From contig JAHLWZ010000887.1 of NCBI GenBank assembly GCA_020536535.1, forward strand, positions 1-58,512: a stretch of 58,512 nucleotides of DNA, written 5' to 3'. The stretch is from Pelomyxa schiedti. Lineage: Eukaryota; Evosea; Pelobiontida; Pelomyxidae. The position numbers were made by a program, and so were the translations under genes. This document shows positions 46,956 through 58,253 of this stretch, piece by piece (the first letter of the stretch is position 1; each line of letters begins with the position of its first letter). The notes beneath the pieces were generated by a model. That model saw nothing but the letters and a program-made list of their open reading frames with translations. It was not told the origin of the DNA and ran no database searches.

Positions 46956-49900
46956 GGGACCAACCTGTTCGAGATCAAAACCAATTGCAGCAATTGCAAA
47001 CTCCGGCTGTGGTGGCTACGCAGGCAACCGCGCAGAATGAACTCCCTGACCGTGCTCCGATCCCACAATGCAAGGAATCTGCTCCCTCGCGCGAAGCGTG
47101 TGGAGACGACGAGATGGAGGAAGGCGAAATCAGAGACCAATCTGACACGCCGCCCGTTCCAACTTCAGTGGTAAAAACAGAACCTGCTGCTCCGCAAATT
47201 GTGGGAAAGACACGTGAAGAAGTCCTGCAGGAAGCTGAAATCAGAGACCAATCTGTCCCGCCGCCTGTACAACTTTCCGACGTAAAATCTTCTCTGCAAA
47301 ATGTGGAAAGGACACGTGAAGAGGCGAAGGATCCTCAAGTCAAAGAACATGCACCTGTGCCACTTCCCGAGATACAACCTTCTCTACAAGACGTGGGAAC
47401 TGTACGTGAAAAGATGGAGGAAGCCGGAATGAAAGAACCGACTCCTCTGCCGATTTCTGAAATGAAACCTGCTCCACAACACATGTCTATGGAGACTATG
47501 CCACTGGAGGAAAAACCTGGGACACCCACAACCACTCAAAAATGTGAGGAGATTCATGAAACTGTACTGCACCAACATTTGAGACAAATTTCCCCAGATG
47601 AGGGTTCTACCTCTGTACTGACGGAGTCCCTGCAACAACCTGCCGCAAAATCACCCTCTGTGAAGGAGTCATTCCAAATTTCCGTGACCCAAACTCAGCA
47701 ACCTCAGCAACAGCACAATGTGGATCTGTCACAAACCCCATCATCTGAGCACACTCAGAGTGAAAGTAAAGACACTACATGTTCCCAACAAAACATGGAA
47801 GCACAGATACCAATCCCACCAAACAGTACGGCGCTGCAGGGCAACCAAAAGCTGGCAGAATCCCCGCAGCAAACTGAAACATTAGTGAACAAAAATCCCT
47901 TAAACTCTGAGCTTCAGCAAAAATCAGACGACGGTGCACAATCGGAAGTAGTGGTTGAACCACCCAATATACAAATGCAAGAAGACGAAGAATATGAGGA
48001 ATACGAAGAATACGATTATGAGGATCCAGAAGCATTCAGTGAACAGTTTCCGTCTTGCGAGTCTGCCCCCTTTCCTGAAGAATATTCAACAGAGCAAGAT
48101 GACTATCCACCTTTTCCTGTGGGTTCACAGCAGAACTACAACTTCAGACATAAGTCAACAGGCTACTACTCGAACCGCGGTTCTTTCCCATCAAATGCCA
48201 AAACTAAGGCGCCCCTGCAACGCCCACATCTACACAATTACGAGAAGTACTTAGTTAACAACAACGCCAAACGGAGACGCACGGAGAGTGTTTCATTAGC
48301 GGCACCTCCATCAGAAGCACCTCCCCCAGCGGTACCTCCATCAGAGGAACCTCCATCAACAGCTTCACTTGCATCAGCACCTGTGGGCGATCCCTGTGAC
48401 CTTTCTCATGCTACAAAACCTGCAGGACAAGTGGAGTTGCGGTATGTGTCTATGCATCAGAATTTGTTTGACGTGCAACCTTATATAGGGATTACCAGAA
48501 AGAACTTCTAAAACTATGCAAAAGAGGAAATACTATAATAAGTCTAGATACAAATACTGGAAAAACTCTGATAGCCATCCGCCTGGCTCAATGGGTGCAC
48601 AAACATGTGCCTGACAAAACAAGTTCGTAAAGTGATCCTTTTGGTTTCACTCTGAGTAACTTTAGTTGCATTTGTTGTCCAAAATGTAAATCTTGCGAAC
48701 CAACAAAGAAACGAATTTGCGGAACACTGTGGCTTGACGTGTGATTCTCTAGTTCTTCCTGCCTCTTTTTTCTAAGTTTCTTTCAGTGTTGAGTCATTCA
48801 CTGGCGGCAAGGCCATGAAATCCTGGCCCATTGCCGTGAGGACAAACAATGTTATTGTTTTAACTGCTGGTGTCATGTACAACGAACTACAAAAAAACAC
48901 CGCCATTCTCAGTGATCTCTCTCTTATGGTAAACCCATCGGCACTCCGACTTCAACGTACCCATGCTTTTAAGATCTTCGACGAGTGTCATCATACTACT
49001 AAAGATCACCCTTTCATGATGATTATGAGGGAGTATCACAAGCAGCTCAAAGAAGGAATTGAAGTGCCTTCTGTACGACTCTCAGATATTTTCAAAAACA
49101 ACTGAGAAAAATGCAGATTCTGGGACTCACAGCTAGTCTTGCGTCTGGACAAACATTGGGAGAGACTATTGTGATGCTACTTCAAATGTGCTCTAATCTT
49201 GCAGCAGTTGTATGTACAGCTGATACGCACTCATTCAGTGAGCCCGTAACTGTACGTTAAAATTTTACTTTCTGCCCTCAGGAAACAAACACCTTAAAAA
49301 AAAGGAAGATGTCTATGAACTACTGATGGATGGTCCTTCTACAATACTGCATGGTCTTATCGTTAACGTTCTAAATGATTGCATGCAGCACTTGCTTCAC
49401 CACAAGGTTTGCATAAGGACAAAGACTTGTCATTACCTGCAAAATTTTATTGAAAATGAAATAGGTTGTGCAGTCTAAACCAAACATTGAACTTGGTTCT
49501 TTGGAGTATGGGCAATGGGCAAATTCACTCTTAAAGCCTCCTGTCACATCATTCGACTCTTGCTCGGAGCCCTCGATGTCGATGCACGAAATTGCTCTTC
49601 CAGCAATCTTGACCCTTCGAATTCTCAACAGGGCACTCATTCTTCTTGATGAAATTTCCTGCAAGAGCGCGTATGCCTTCTTCATCTTGCACCTTTCTGT
49701 TTCCTTATCCATGCAGGTGGGAACACATTAAAACGAGCTTAACATTAGCAGCTACCGATTCAGAGAAACATAGCCAGTTCTTTAAGAATATCTTGGATGG
49801 AATGTCAAAGACCCTTTTTGCGGAATACACAGAAGAGAAGCTTCCAATTCGCTCCACTAAACTTGAAACACTCCGTGATGTTCTCACAATGGTTAATTCC

Positions 49901-52027
49901 TCTAGGAAACCATTCTTTAACCAACATCCAGCTCCATACCAAAACAAGCAAGATTTTACTTTTTGTTAAAACGCGACTGAGTGTATGCTTGATCCAGGAA
50001 CAACTCCAAGACCTGAACATAAGAATGAAGGTTTTTTTTGACCACTGGATGCAAAGATCTCACATATTGCAGGGTATTACTGGACGTGGCTTATCTGGTG
50101 AAAAGAAAATGTCTATCAACGAGCAACAGCGGGTTATAGAGAGTTTCTTTAAAGGAGATTTCGAGCTGTAAGAAGTTGCCGTGAGGCCTTCTTCTCATTT
50201 TTTTTTTAATTTGCAGACTCATAGCAACATCGATCGTGGAAGAAGGTCTCAATATTCCGGCTTGTAATGTGGTTATCAGATACGACCCAATTAATACAAC
50301 ATTATCTTTGGTTCAAAGCAGAGGAAGAGCCAGACATTCCCAAAGCAGGTGCCGTTCCATTTAATACTAAGTACAGTACTGACATTTCTCTAATGCCCAT
50401 GTAGATTTGTCACAATCTATCATAAAATTCAAGGCTAGTTTATACTTGCAGACGCCTGATTGTATTAATGCATTTCAGATGGAAGATGGAATGAAATGAA
50501 AGCCAGAGAAGAAATGATGAAACTTGCAGTGAGCATACTTTACAAGGGCACTAGCCAACTGCCACCGGACACGCCCCCCTGTGTTACATCTCTTTGGCCT
50601 ACTGTATTGAAAGCAACGGAAAGGCTAAAGAATACACACTCTCAGGATGCATCTGGAACGCTTTTTTCTAGAGCTGCCGCCAAGACGGTAAGGGCCTTGC
50701 AAATAAAATCAGCACCGCCCACCTTTTTTTCAGACACTCTTTCACACGTCTATCTGCCTTTTTGGACACGAACCTTACATAAAAACAAGACCAGAGGGGA
50801 ATTTCCACAAAACTATACTTTACACAGGGTATCCTTATCCCGAACCTCTATTTTTTTGAGCTAATTATCGTTTATTGTAGGCCACAGAAATTTACATCTG
50901 GACTGTCACATAATCCTCGCTACGCTGAGCAAATGGCAATACAAGAAGCCCTTGATTTTTTTATTCAAAGGGACCTTTTGATACTCCCATCCAAGGTTAT
51001 CCCTCGTTGTTAAGTACTGGCATTTCCAACACATTAATCAGGGCAGAAATAAGAAGTCACTTGCTCCAAGTGCGTCTGATCCAAGATGCGAGAGCCCGAA
51101 ATCAGTTCTTAATTCGTTATGCAATAAACTGGGCATAATGTAAGAACCCACTGTAAACCTCAAAAAACTCTGACATTCTATCTTCATTTTAGGCCGCCCA
51201 ACTACGCAGTTGACATCCATAATCGTTGCCATCCACCATGGTTCTCATGCTGCGTTACAGTCGTTCTTCCAACAGGTCCCCAAGAATGGGAGGGTAAATT
51301 GTACCGCACCAAAGGTGAGGCCCAACAAGCAGCTGCCGAACTTGCTTTGAAGGAAGTCCAACAACTATACGACTCACTAATACCTGTCACCTCCCACAAA
51401 CCGCAAGCGAGTACGAATGCTTCACTTCCACCCATTGGCATGGCCCTCCCCACCTCCGCCATTTTTTCCACAACTCCCAAGATGAAAAAACCAAAAGCAT
51501 CACCACAACCCACCCCTACGGTCATCACCGCTGCCTCTGCCTCTTCCCCCACTACACCAGCACCAACAACTACTACAACTAGTACTAGCACTAGCCCAAC
51601 CACTCCAAACACCACATCAGTATCAGAAACAGCGCCACAGCCGATACAACAATACCGCCAAATGCAAGTGAACCTTCAACACCAGCTCAGTGACCTGCAG
51701 CGGCAACTCAAAGAAGTCAACAACCTCATTCACAGCTGCAACAAACCCGGGCCCAACAGCACCAAGAGCAAGGATAGCAGCCGGAACACCATCGACCTCA
51801 ACTACACCGCACAGTGCTCCCACGGGAAGATATCGGCCGACTTTAGCTACACCCACGAGCCCCCCTTCCAGTGCGTACTAGTGCTGACAGTGCAACAGCA
51901 AGGCACTGCGCGATTCGAGAGTGCCTTCCACACCACAAAGGCAACTTCGAGGGAAGAGGCATCTGGTCTGGCCTGCAATTGGTTGCTTGCCAGAGGACTT
52001 TTACTTCATTCCCCCCACAAACAGTAG
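46556..52027 (+). CDS. Dicer/RIG-I-type helicase with C-terminal dsRBDs, no RNase III
   Basis: A long disordered N-terminus (Arg/Asp/His-rich, a CAG/CAA-coded polyglutamine run at about 46896-46955, then Pro/Glu-rich) splices at VEL-R into [20 protein letters not shown]. Helicase motifs follow: [11 protein letters not shown] (I), [11 protein letters not shown] (Ib), [11 protein letters not shown] (II, the DECH form typical of Dicer and RIG-I-like enzymes), [10 protein letters not shown] (III), [20 protein letters not shown] (V) and [11 protein letters not shown] (VI). A Dicer-dimerisation-like segment (about 50490-50690) follows. dsRNA-binding folds lie at about 51194-51380 ([20 protein letters not shown]) and, more divergent, 51783-52000. 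No RNase III signature occurs before the stop. Likely a dsRNA-sensing or RNAi-associated helicase; not every intron was resolved. Confidence 0.85.
46896..46955 (+). repeat. CAG/CAA polyglutamine microsatellite
   Basis: About 60 nt of alternating CAG and CAA codons inside the helicase N-terminus. The mixed codons favour selection for glutamine or long-term stability over a recent pure CAG expansion. Confidence 0.9.
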
Positions 52028-52125
52028 AGTGGAGTAACACTGAATGGTATTATTGAATGAACAAACCCACCTTGTTGTACTGAAAAATTAAAAAAAAAAA
52101 ACATTGATTCATCCTTTTTGTGGCT

Positions 52126-53759
52126 TAAAGGACTGTGCCAAATAAAATAGGTGCAACAAAATAGCGTATGGACAGAGCACAGACAACACAGAAAACTTGG
52201 AAGAGAGTAAGGATGATGACGAGTGTGTGCTCGTGCTTGGGTCCAACAAGATAGAGTACAGTGTTGATGAGGGTGTATTGTTGTACATAACCAAGCTTTC
52301 CAGTCTCTGGGTTAAGCCTAGTGCAGTTTTAGTATTTTGTTTACAGTCAGTGTGGCAAGAAGGCTGGCTCTTACTTGGGCAGGCGGTGCCTGGGGCAAGG
52401 AATTATCCCAATAAGTTGAGGCACGGAAAGTAAAAAGTTAATAACCTCAGGAACTGAACATTAACAAGTGAGAGGCGAAAAAGAAAGTAGGACATAGAAC
52501 ATACTGAAAAGGAGCATCAGAGTTTTGCTGAAGTGCCCAAGGATACCAACAACTGCAAGGGTCATGCCAGCGAAGTAAGTATAGGAATCTCCAACAAAAA
52601 CTCTGCTTGGGTACCTGATTCCATGTTATTATTAGAAACCATAGTGAACAATTTACCAATTGTGCCACAAAAGCCCGAGAGATGCAGTAATAAACGGCAG
52701 TACAAGGAATAATGACAGGCGGTGATATCCTCCTACGTCATGTTCCAGATAGATCTAAACTTATCAGCCATTTTCAGAAAAGTGGGAGAAAATAACTTCA
52801 ATTAGGTTGTAGCAAGCCACTCCACAACCAATTACAACCGACTGAGAGACTTCCAACCCATTGACACCAGCATAGATATTGATAGAGTTGGTGCAAAAGA
52901 CACCCACCAGCAGCATGTACACGTAATAAAGTGCCCCTAAAGTGTGATTACAAGTGCCAATGATATTAATTGAAGCACAAGTACCAAGATTAACACATGT
53001 GATTCCCAAGACACTATGTAGAGGAGTAGGAAGGGAGATATATGTTGAGCCTGTGTAACCTGCTAGGAGGGGAAGTGTTGCCAGTGCAGACAAAGCAATT
53101 TTAATCCTCCACCTAAGGGTGTCATTACACTTTTGAGATGATGGCGATTACCGTAAGTCAAGAACATCATCAGAAAAGCCAAGAAGGAGCATCATGCAAC
53201 AAGACAATAGTCCTGCGTTAAAATTGCCCAGCTTTTTTTGTTGAGAAAAAACAGGAAAACCTCCCCCAAACCTTATCACCAAAAAATGGTTGGTAAAGAA
53301 TAACACAAGTCAAATAGACAACTCCTGGGACGATTCCAAGAGATTCAGGTCTTTTATTGATCAATCAAGCATTCAAGAAAGAGAAACCAACATGAGTTCG
53401 GTGCCATTTTTATTGATGTCTTTCCCCCCGAGACCCCTCTTTAGGCACATAGGCTTTACAAAGGGAATAAGCATCACTGTGGCCACAAATGCAACCACTG
53501 ATGTGCCACACAAAACAATAGTCTGTATGGCCGTATTTTCCAGTGCATTTCTGTTATTGTTTCGTTTTTGTTCGGTTACAATCGCAAAGTTGAAGTAGCG
53601 TAACCGGGAGACAACCTGACTGGAACTGTGCAAGAAAGGAAAAACGAGGCCAGCATCGCACAACACACACCCAACCACCACGTCGTCTTCATCTATACCG
53701 ATCTCGCGTTCTTTGCGTTGTCGATGTTTTGTTTTTTCAAAATGTAAGGGGCACCCCAA
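52126..53759 (-). CDS. ALG7: UDP-GlcNAc:dolichyl-phosphate GlcNAc-1-P transferase
   Basis: Multi-exon membrane enzyme of the ER that starts N-glycan synthesis by moving GlcNAc-1-P from UDP-GlcNAc to dolichyl phosphate. Signatures along the minus strand: [48 protein letters not shown] with the catalytic Asp pair, [20 protein letters not shown] and [14 protein letters not shown], then [20 protein letters not shown] and [16 protein letters not shown]. These match DPAGT1/ALG7 almost block for block. Several hydrophobic membrane segments are visible. The C-terminus continues through an exon encoding [20 protein letters not shown] to a stop at 52126-52128. The start is less certain: ATG 53759 is the farthest upstream in frame. 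Convergent with the helicase gene (98-bp gap). Confidence 0.93.
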
Positions 53760-53878
53760 TCTTCACTTTGAACTCGCCGCAGCCGTTTGTTTTTATGACA
53801 AGATCTCATTGCTGCCACGAGGCGATTCTCGTTCCTGTAGTTGTTTAGAAACCGATTAGAAAACATCTTTCTTTCCAA
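53760..53878. promoter_or_regulatory. Putative divergent promoter, ALG7 / GTPase-like gene
   Basis: About 119 bp between divergent start codons. No recognised motif; inferred from position. If ALG7 starts at a more internal ATG the spacer is longer. Confidence 0.35.
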
Positions 53879-55009
53879 ATGGGATTAGCACAGAGTGGAA
53901 GTGATGCGCCACCTGCGAAAATTGATCCCCCAAGGGAGAAGAACAAGTACACTGCTCGTTTTTATTTTATTTTATTGCGCTTTTCGAAACTTAATAGACA
54001 ACAGCTAATGTATGCTCAAAAAAGGGAAGTTAGGGTGATTTTTGATGGCACGGCATGCAAGAGACCGGGTGCTACTTCCCTCGTAAGAGTGTTGTTGGGT
54101 GCCTCATTTGATAGCGACCAGAAGTACTTGACAGCTCCTATTTATACTTGTTTAACTTGCGGTTTTTCAGGCCAACTTGTGTTGGAAAAATCGTTAACAC
54201 TGTGCCGGAAGGAGAGGACAGGTATTGTTCCATCCAAGGAATTCGCGGTAACTTACTGTATGTATCGCTTACAAATTCTACTTTACAGCAGTCGTTATGC
54301 TCCATGGAGCTCCTTTGACCGAGGCCAGCAGTGGCTCCTTTTATGTGAAATCGAACAGCAAATGAAAGTTGATGGAATACCAGTGACCCTCCGAGATACA
54401 CCCCTTAAAACGGTGTGTGCCAATTGCTATGGAACTCCCACCGTTGGGGATTTGGGTGTATGTTATGCCAGGAAAGTTACAATAATATCGAATCCAAGTT
54501 CTAACGAAATACACAGGTCAGCAGGGCAAGTGGCAAGCAATGAACTTTTCCATGTACTGAAGGAAACACCAACGGTATTTGTAATTGTATACGATGCCAC
54601 AATCCCAGAATCAGGGGTGGCAGCGGCCGAACGGGCAAAGATGATTGCTCATGTACACACACCAGCCTCCGTTAAGAACATTGACCAATTTATGTGGGAG
54701 CAAGAACGCGAGAGAAAAGAAGAAGAGGAGGAAACACCAGGTCCAAGGGCTGATTCTGGAGGAATTGTGCACACAGTGGATAATCTTCCTGCGCCCAAAC
54801 AAGGGGTCATGGGACCTGTGTGTGCTATGATTGCCAACAAGTCTGACTTGGTATTGGATGAAGTTGCCTTGGAAGTTGCAGTTCACAAGCAGCGTGAGTT
54901 ATGTGAACACCTAGGTGTACTACACTTTGTGTTAAATGCCAAGGACAACGCAGCTGTGCAGCAAGCCCTTAGACAAATCGTCGCACACTCTCTGTCACAC
55001 ATTTTGTGA
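53879..55009 (+). CDS. Atypical Ras/Rab-like GTPase
   Basis: After a short N-terminus (MGLAQSGSDAPPAKI) and a probable intron (GTACAC...CAACAG inside the open frame), VRVIFDGTACKRPGATSLVR lies where the P-loop GxxxxGKS is expected, but the Lys is Ala. IHRSAGQVASNELFHV aligns with DTAGQ (G3), again altered. VFVIVYDAT is the following strand, MIANKSDL is a normal NKxD-type G4, and FVLNAKDNA resembles SAK (G5). The charged segment ERERKEEEEE lies in an insert before G4. Family membership is supported by the order of motifs; lack of the P-loop Lys suggests weak or no nucleotide hydrolysis. Not assignable to a subfamily. Confidence 0.55.
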   Translation: MGLAQSGSDAPPAKIDPPREKNKYTARFYFILLRFSKLNRQQLMYAQKREVRVIFDGTACKRPGATSLVRVLLGASFDSDQKYLTAPIYTCLTCGFSGQLVLEKSLTLCRKERTGIVPSKEFAVTYCMYRLQILLYSSRYAPWSSFDRGQQWLLLCEIEQQMKVDGIPVTLRDTPLKTVCANCYGTPTVGDLGVCYARKVTIISNPSSNEIHRSAGQVASNELFHVLKETPTVFVIVYDATIPESGVAAAERAKMIAHVHTPASVKNIDQFMWEQERERKEEEEETPGPRADSGGIVHTVDNLPAPKQGVMGPVCAMIANKSDLVLDEVALEVAVHKQRELCEHLGVLHFVLNAKDNAAVQQALRQIVAHSLSHIL

Positions 55010-55560
55010 ATACAAACACCAGCCCTGTATGCCATTAAATTACCACCAGAAAAGAACATGTTCATGCCATACCCGGAGTACTGCCAACTAGAACCACCAA
55101 CACATGTGGATTTGTTGATCCTACAATTTGCTGCATCGATACACCCAGTTTGCGTGCCGTGCAGAAAGATACTTTTGTTGAACATGTAGCACCAAACCTT
55201 GAAAAAGACCCTGTTGAAATAGGAACAGGTTAAACACCCCAATATCTTTTGGAACACTTCTTTTTTTCTAGTTGATTAGATGCTCTTTGTTGTGGGTACA
55301 CTATTCCTGTTGTTGATTCCGGAAGCCAGCAACAAGCATGGATGTCAAGGATGGGGAATGTGTTAAGTGGAGGGAAGCAAGCAAACAGTGAGACAAAAGC
55401 ATCCCCACCAAGGAGTGTAGGCGCTAATGCAGAAAAAAGAGAGTGCCATTCCTGGTGATGTCCATCACCGAATCCGACGGATTTTTTATTTTTTTTCTTT
55501 CAGCCAATAATCATCGATTTATGAAACTGGTGAGTCGAACGTGGGGCTGATGATGATTGC
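55010..55560. other. Region 3' of the GTPase-like gene
   Basis: Contains short frames on both strands, none recognisable. A T-rich tract lies near 55484-55500. Probably 3' UTR and spacer. Confidence 0.3.
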
Positions 55561-55589
55561 GTGGTGCCGCGGAATTTGTTGATGATTAG

Positions 55590-56870
55590 CATAGCATGCC
55601 ACATCCAACAAACACCAAAATATTGCCAAAGCCATCACAGTCACATTCCCCAGTCATCAATCACATTTTGCACCCAACGCAACCCCCAACCACCCAACAC
55701 CACCAGAATCCACACCACCAAAATTAGTCACCAAAGTACATAGCACCAAATCACATGTGGCACCCAACACCACCAGAATCCACACCACCACCAAACAAAG
55801 CCGGGAAAATAACCCCCATCCCTGGTCAGCCTCCAAATTGGTGAGCGGGACAATCAAGTGGGCAGAAAGCTGGCGCAGTGAATCTCACACGCCTCATTTT
55901 CATGGCACTGTGATTCCCGCACTTGGCCAAGGAGGCCAGGGGGATGGGGTGTGTATGTCCCTTCTTGGCTCCCCCACAGACCAAACAAAACAGTCACAAC
56001 TCCGCCAGAATCCACACCACCAAATTAGCCACCAAAGTCACATTCCCCAGTCAACCCAAATCATCAATCACATTTTGGGACCCCCAACCACCCAACACCA
56101 CCAGAATCCACACCACCACCAAAATTAGTCACCAAATATGATGCCTCCAAAGTACATAGCACCAAAAGCCATCATCACATCACACACAGCCACATTCCTT
56201 CCCGTTCAGTAGTAGTCAACTTAAAACCAAATGCATCATCACATTTGGCACCCAACACCACCAGAATCCACGCCACCACCAAACTATCTATCCACCAAAA
56301 TAGTCACCAAAGCCGGGAAAATAACCCCCATCCCTGGTCAGCCTCCAAATTGGTGAGCGGGACAATCAAGTGGGCAGAAAGCTGGCGCAGTGAATCTCAC
56401 ACGCCTCATTTTCATGGCACCGTGATTCCCGCACTTGGCCAAGGAGGCCAGGGGGATGGGGGGTGTGTATGTCCCTTCTTGGCTCCCCCACAGACCAAAC
56501 AAAACAGTCACCACTCCGCCAGAATCACCAAATCAGCCACCAAAATATCGCCAAAGCCATCACACACACACAGTCACATTCCCCAGTCAACCCAAATCAT
56601 CAATCACACTTTGGCACCCAACACGACCCCCAAGCACCCAACACCGCCAGAATCCACACCACCACCAAAATTAGTCACCAAAATATGATGCCTCCAAAGT
56701 ACATAGCACCAAAAGCCATCATCACATCACACACAGCCACATTCCTTCCCGTTCAGTAGTAGTCAACTTACAACCAAATGCATCATCACATTTGGCACCC
56801 AACACCACCAGAATCCACGCCACCACCAAACTATCCAATTCACCCACAACCAACCAATCACATCGCATTT
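55590..56870 (+). repeat. Satellite-like tandem repeat, units of about 510-550 bp
   Basis: At least two full units plus partial ones. GCCGGGAAAATAACCCCCAT occurs at 55800 and 56312 (512 bp apart), and CCCGTTCAGTAGTAGTCAAC at 56201 and 56748 (547 bp apart). Within each unit, CACCAGAATCCACACCACCA-type motifs recur many times. Long open frames through it (about 120-150 codons) are Thr/His/Pro-rich by-products of the CAC-rich composition. No gene evident. Confidence 0.88.
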
Positions 56871-57134
56871 ACACCCACAACCAACCAACAAATACAAGCC
56901 AATCCAATTCGCCACTAGAACAATTCTCACCCCAAGACAGCCACCAGACCGTTTCGGCTAGAAATAGAGCCACTCCACCACCACTTTGTATTTTTTTTTT
57001 TTACGATGAAGAATAGAAGATTTCAGATCTTGACAATTTTTTCCCGCAAAAAATTTACTGGGAGCTGGGTCTGATGCTCCTCAGAGCTTGGAAAGACCAC
57101 GAAACGGTAGATCCAAACTGTGCCGAATTGCCCT

Positions 57135-58057
57135 TCACAGAACACCAACCAAGGTTGATGCAAAAAGGGGGAGTCCCAAAGATGATGCCCCACTGGAAGT
57201 TAGCGCAGGCGCAGTTCCGCGAGTTAGGGGACACGCGCAGCGGGTGGCGAAGGGCTCTGTTGTGTGAAAGAAGTTCACGGAGGAGGAGTTGGCGTCTAAC
57301 CTGGCGAACGTGTATGCCCATAAGTACGTTGTGCGGAATGGCTTGATGTGGACAACAGTGGCACCACAGCAGCAGCATGCACCAATTAAGAGCAGAAGCC
57401 ACATAACAAGCCAAACAAACAATTTTCCACAAATCAGTATCATATTGCCGCTACATGGTCACGAACAGAACACCTTCCCAGTCGTGGGTAGCGATCATCA
57501 GGCGACAAATCCCTAGTCCGCACGCACTCCCCTTCGCCGCCATCACTGTCATCCCCGGCGCCACGGCACACATAGCAGCGAGTCTCAACCAAGAACCCAT
57601 CCACCTCTGCAACACCCCAGCACGAGTCCAACCCAGGCCCCTCATGCACACCCCCATGGTATGACCCTGGCCTCAGTGGGCTCTCCGTCGGCAGCAGGCG
57701 GTCCGAATAGGCATCAGAAGCGGCCCTGCCGGAGCGGGTGCAGTAGCCTCCTGCGGGGCCGCAGGGGACGAGAGAGGCTGTGGGGCCGGGGCGCAGGGGA
57801 GCAGGGGCGGGGGCGGGGCCCAGCACCAGCTGGAATATGAGCGGCCACAGCCACGCCGCTACTAGGGTGGTGGCGACGATGGCGAGAAGGAGCACGAGGG
57901 CCTGCCACAGCGACGTGAATATCCACTCGCTGGGCGTCAGCGGGGGCACCTGGACCCTGAATGTACCGTCGTCCGTGTTGCGCCTCACAGCCCCGTGCCC
58001 AAAGGCAGCGCGCGAGGCCTCAACTAGCGTCTGACGTTGTAGATCACACACATACAT
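57135..58057 (-). CDS. Unrecognised membrane protein
   Basis: The start is ATG at 58057 (MYVCDLQRQTLVEASRAAFG). A hydrophobic helix (WQALVLLLAIVATTLVAAWL) and a Pro/Ala-rich stretch follow. A Cys-containing acidic region (VETRCYVCRGAGDDSDGGEG) follows, and the frame ends at 57440. A second minus-strand segment (LFVWLVMWLLLLIGACCCC, 57135-57443) may be the next exon and would add another membrane helix. The GC content of 57.6-58.0 kb is high. Family not recognised; the exon join is a guess. A plus-strand frame with EEELASNLANVYAHKYVV at about 57280-57340 competes with the second segment. Confidence 0.4.
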
Positions 58058-58253
58058 GTCGCTGTTACTACCGCCAAAAGATTTGCCGAATTACGTCATG
58101 CAAGTTCGGATTCCCCATTCTGGGATCTTCAAAAGACGCGACACTGGAGTCGCTGTATGCTCCACTGACAGGGAAATAACGAATTTAATCTGTTGGTGGA
58201 AACATGCCACCACCAACGTTACAACTTTTTACCTCTTTCAATTTTGGAAATAG
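58056..58253 (+). CDS. Possible 5' exon of a gene leaving the window
   Basis: A plus-strand frame starts MSLLLPPKDLPNYVMQVRIP and continues HSGIFKRRDTGVAVCS. Its ATG overlaps the divergent minus-strand ATG in the palindromic ACATGT, so at most one of the two starts is exact. No family recognised. Confidence 0.25.
   Translation: MSLLLPPKDLPNYVMQVRIPHSGIFKRRDTGVAVCSTDREITNLICWWKHATTNVTTFYLFQFWK

Noticed and set aside
55757-56688. Long Thr/His/Pro frames in the satellite
   Set aside because: They recur with the satellite unit and follow from its CAC-rich composition. They have no start context, introns or recognisable domain.
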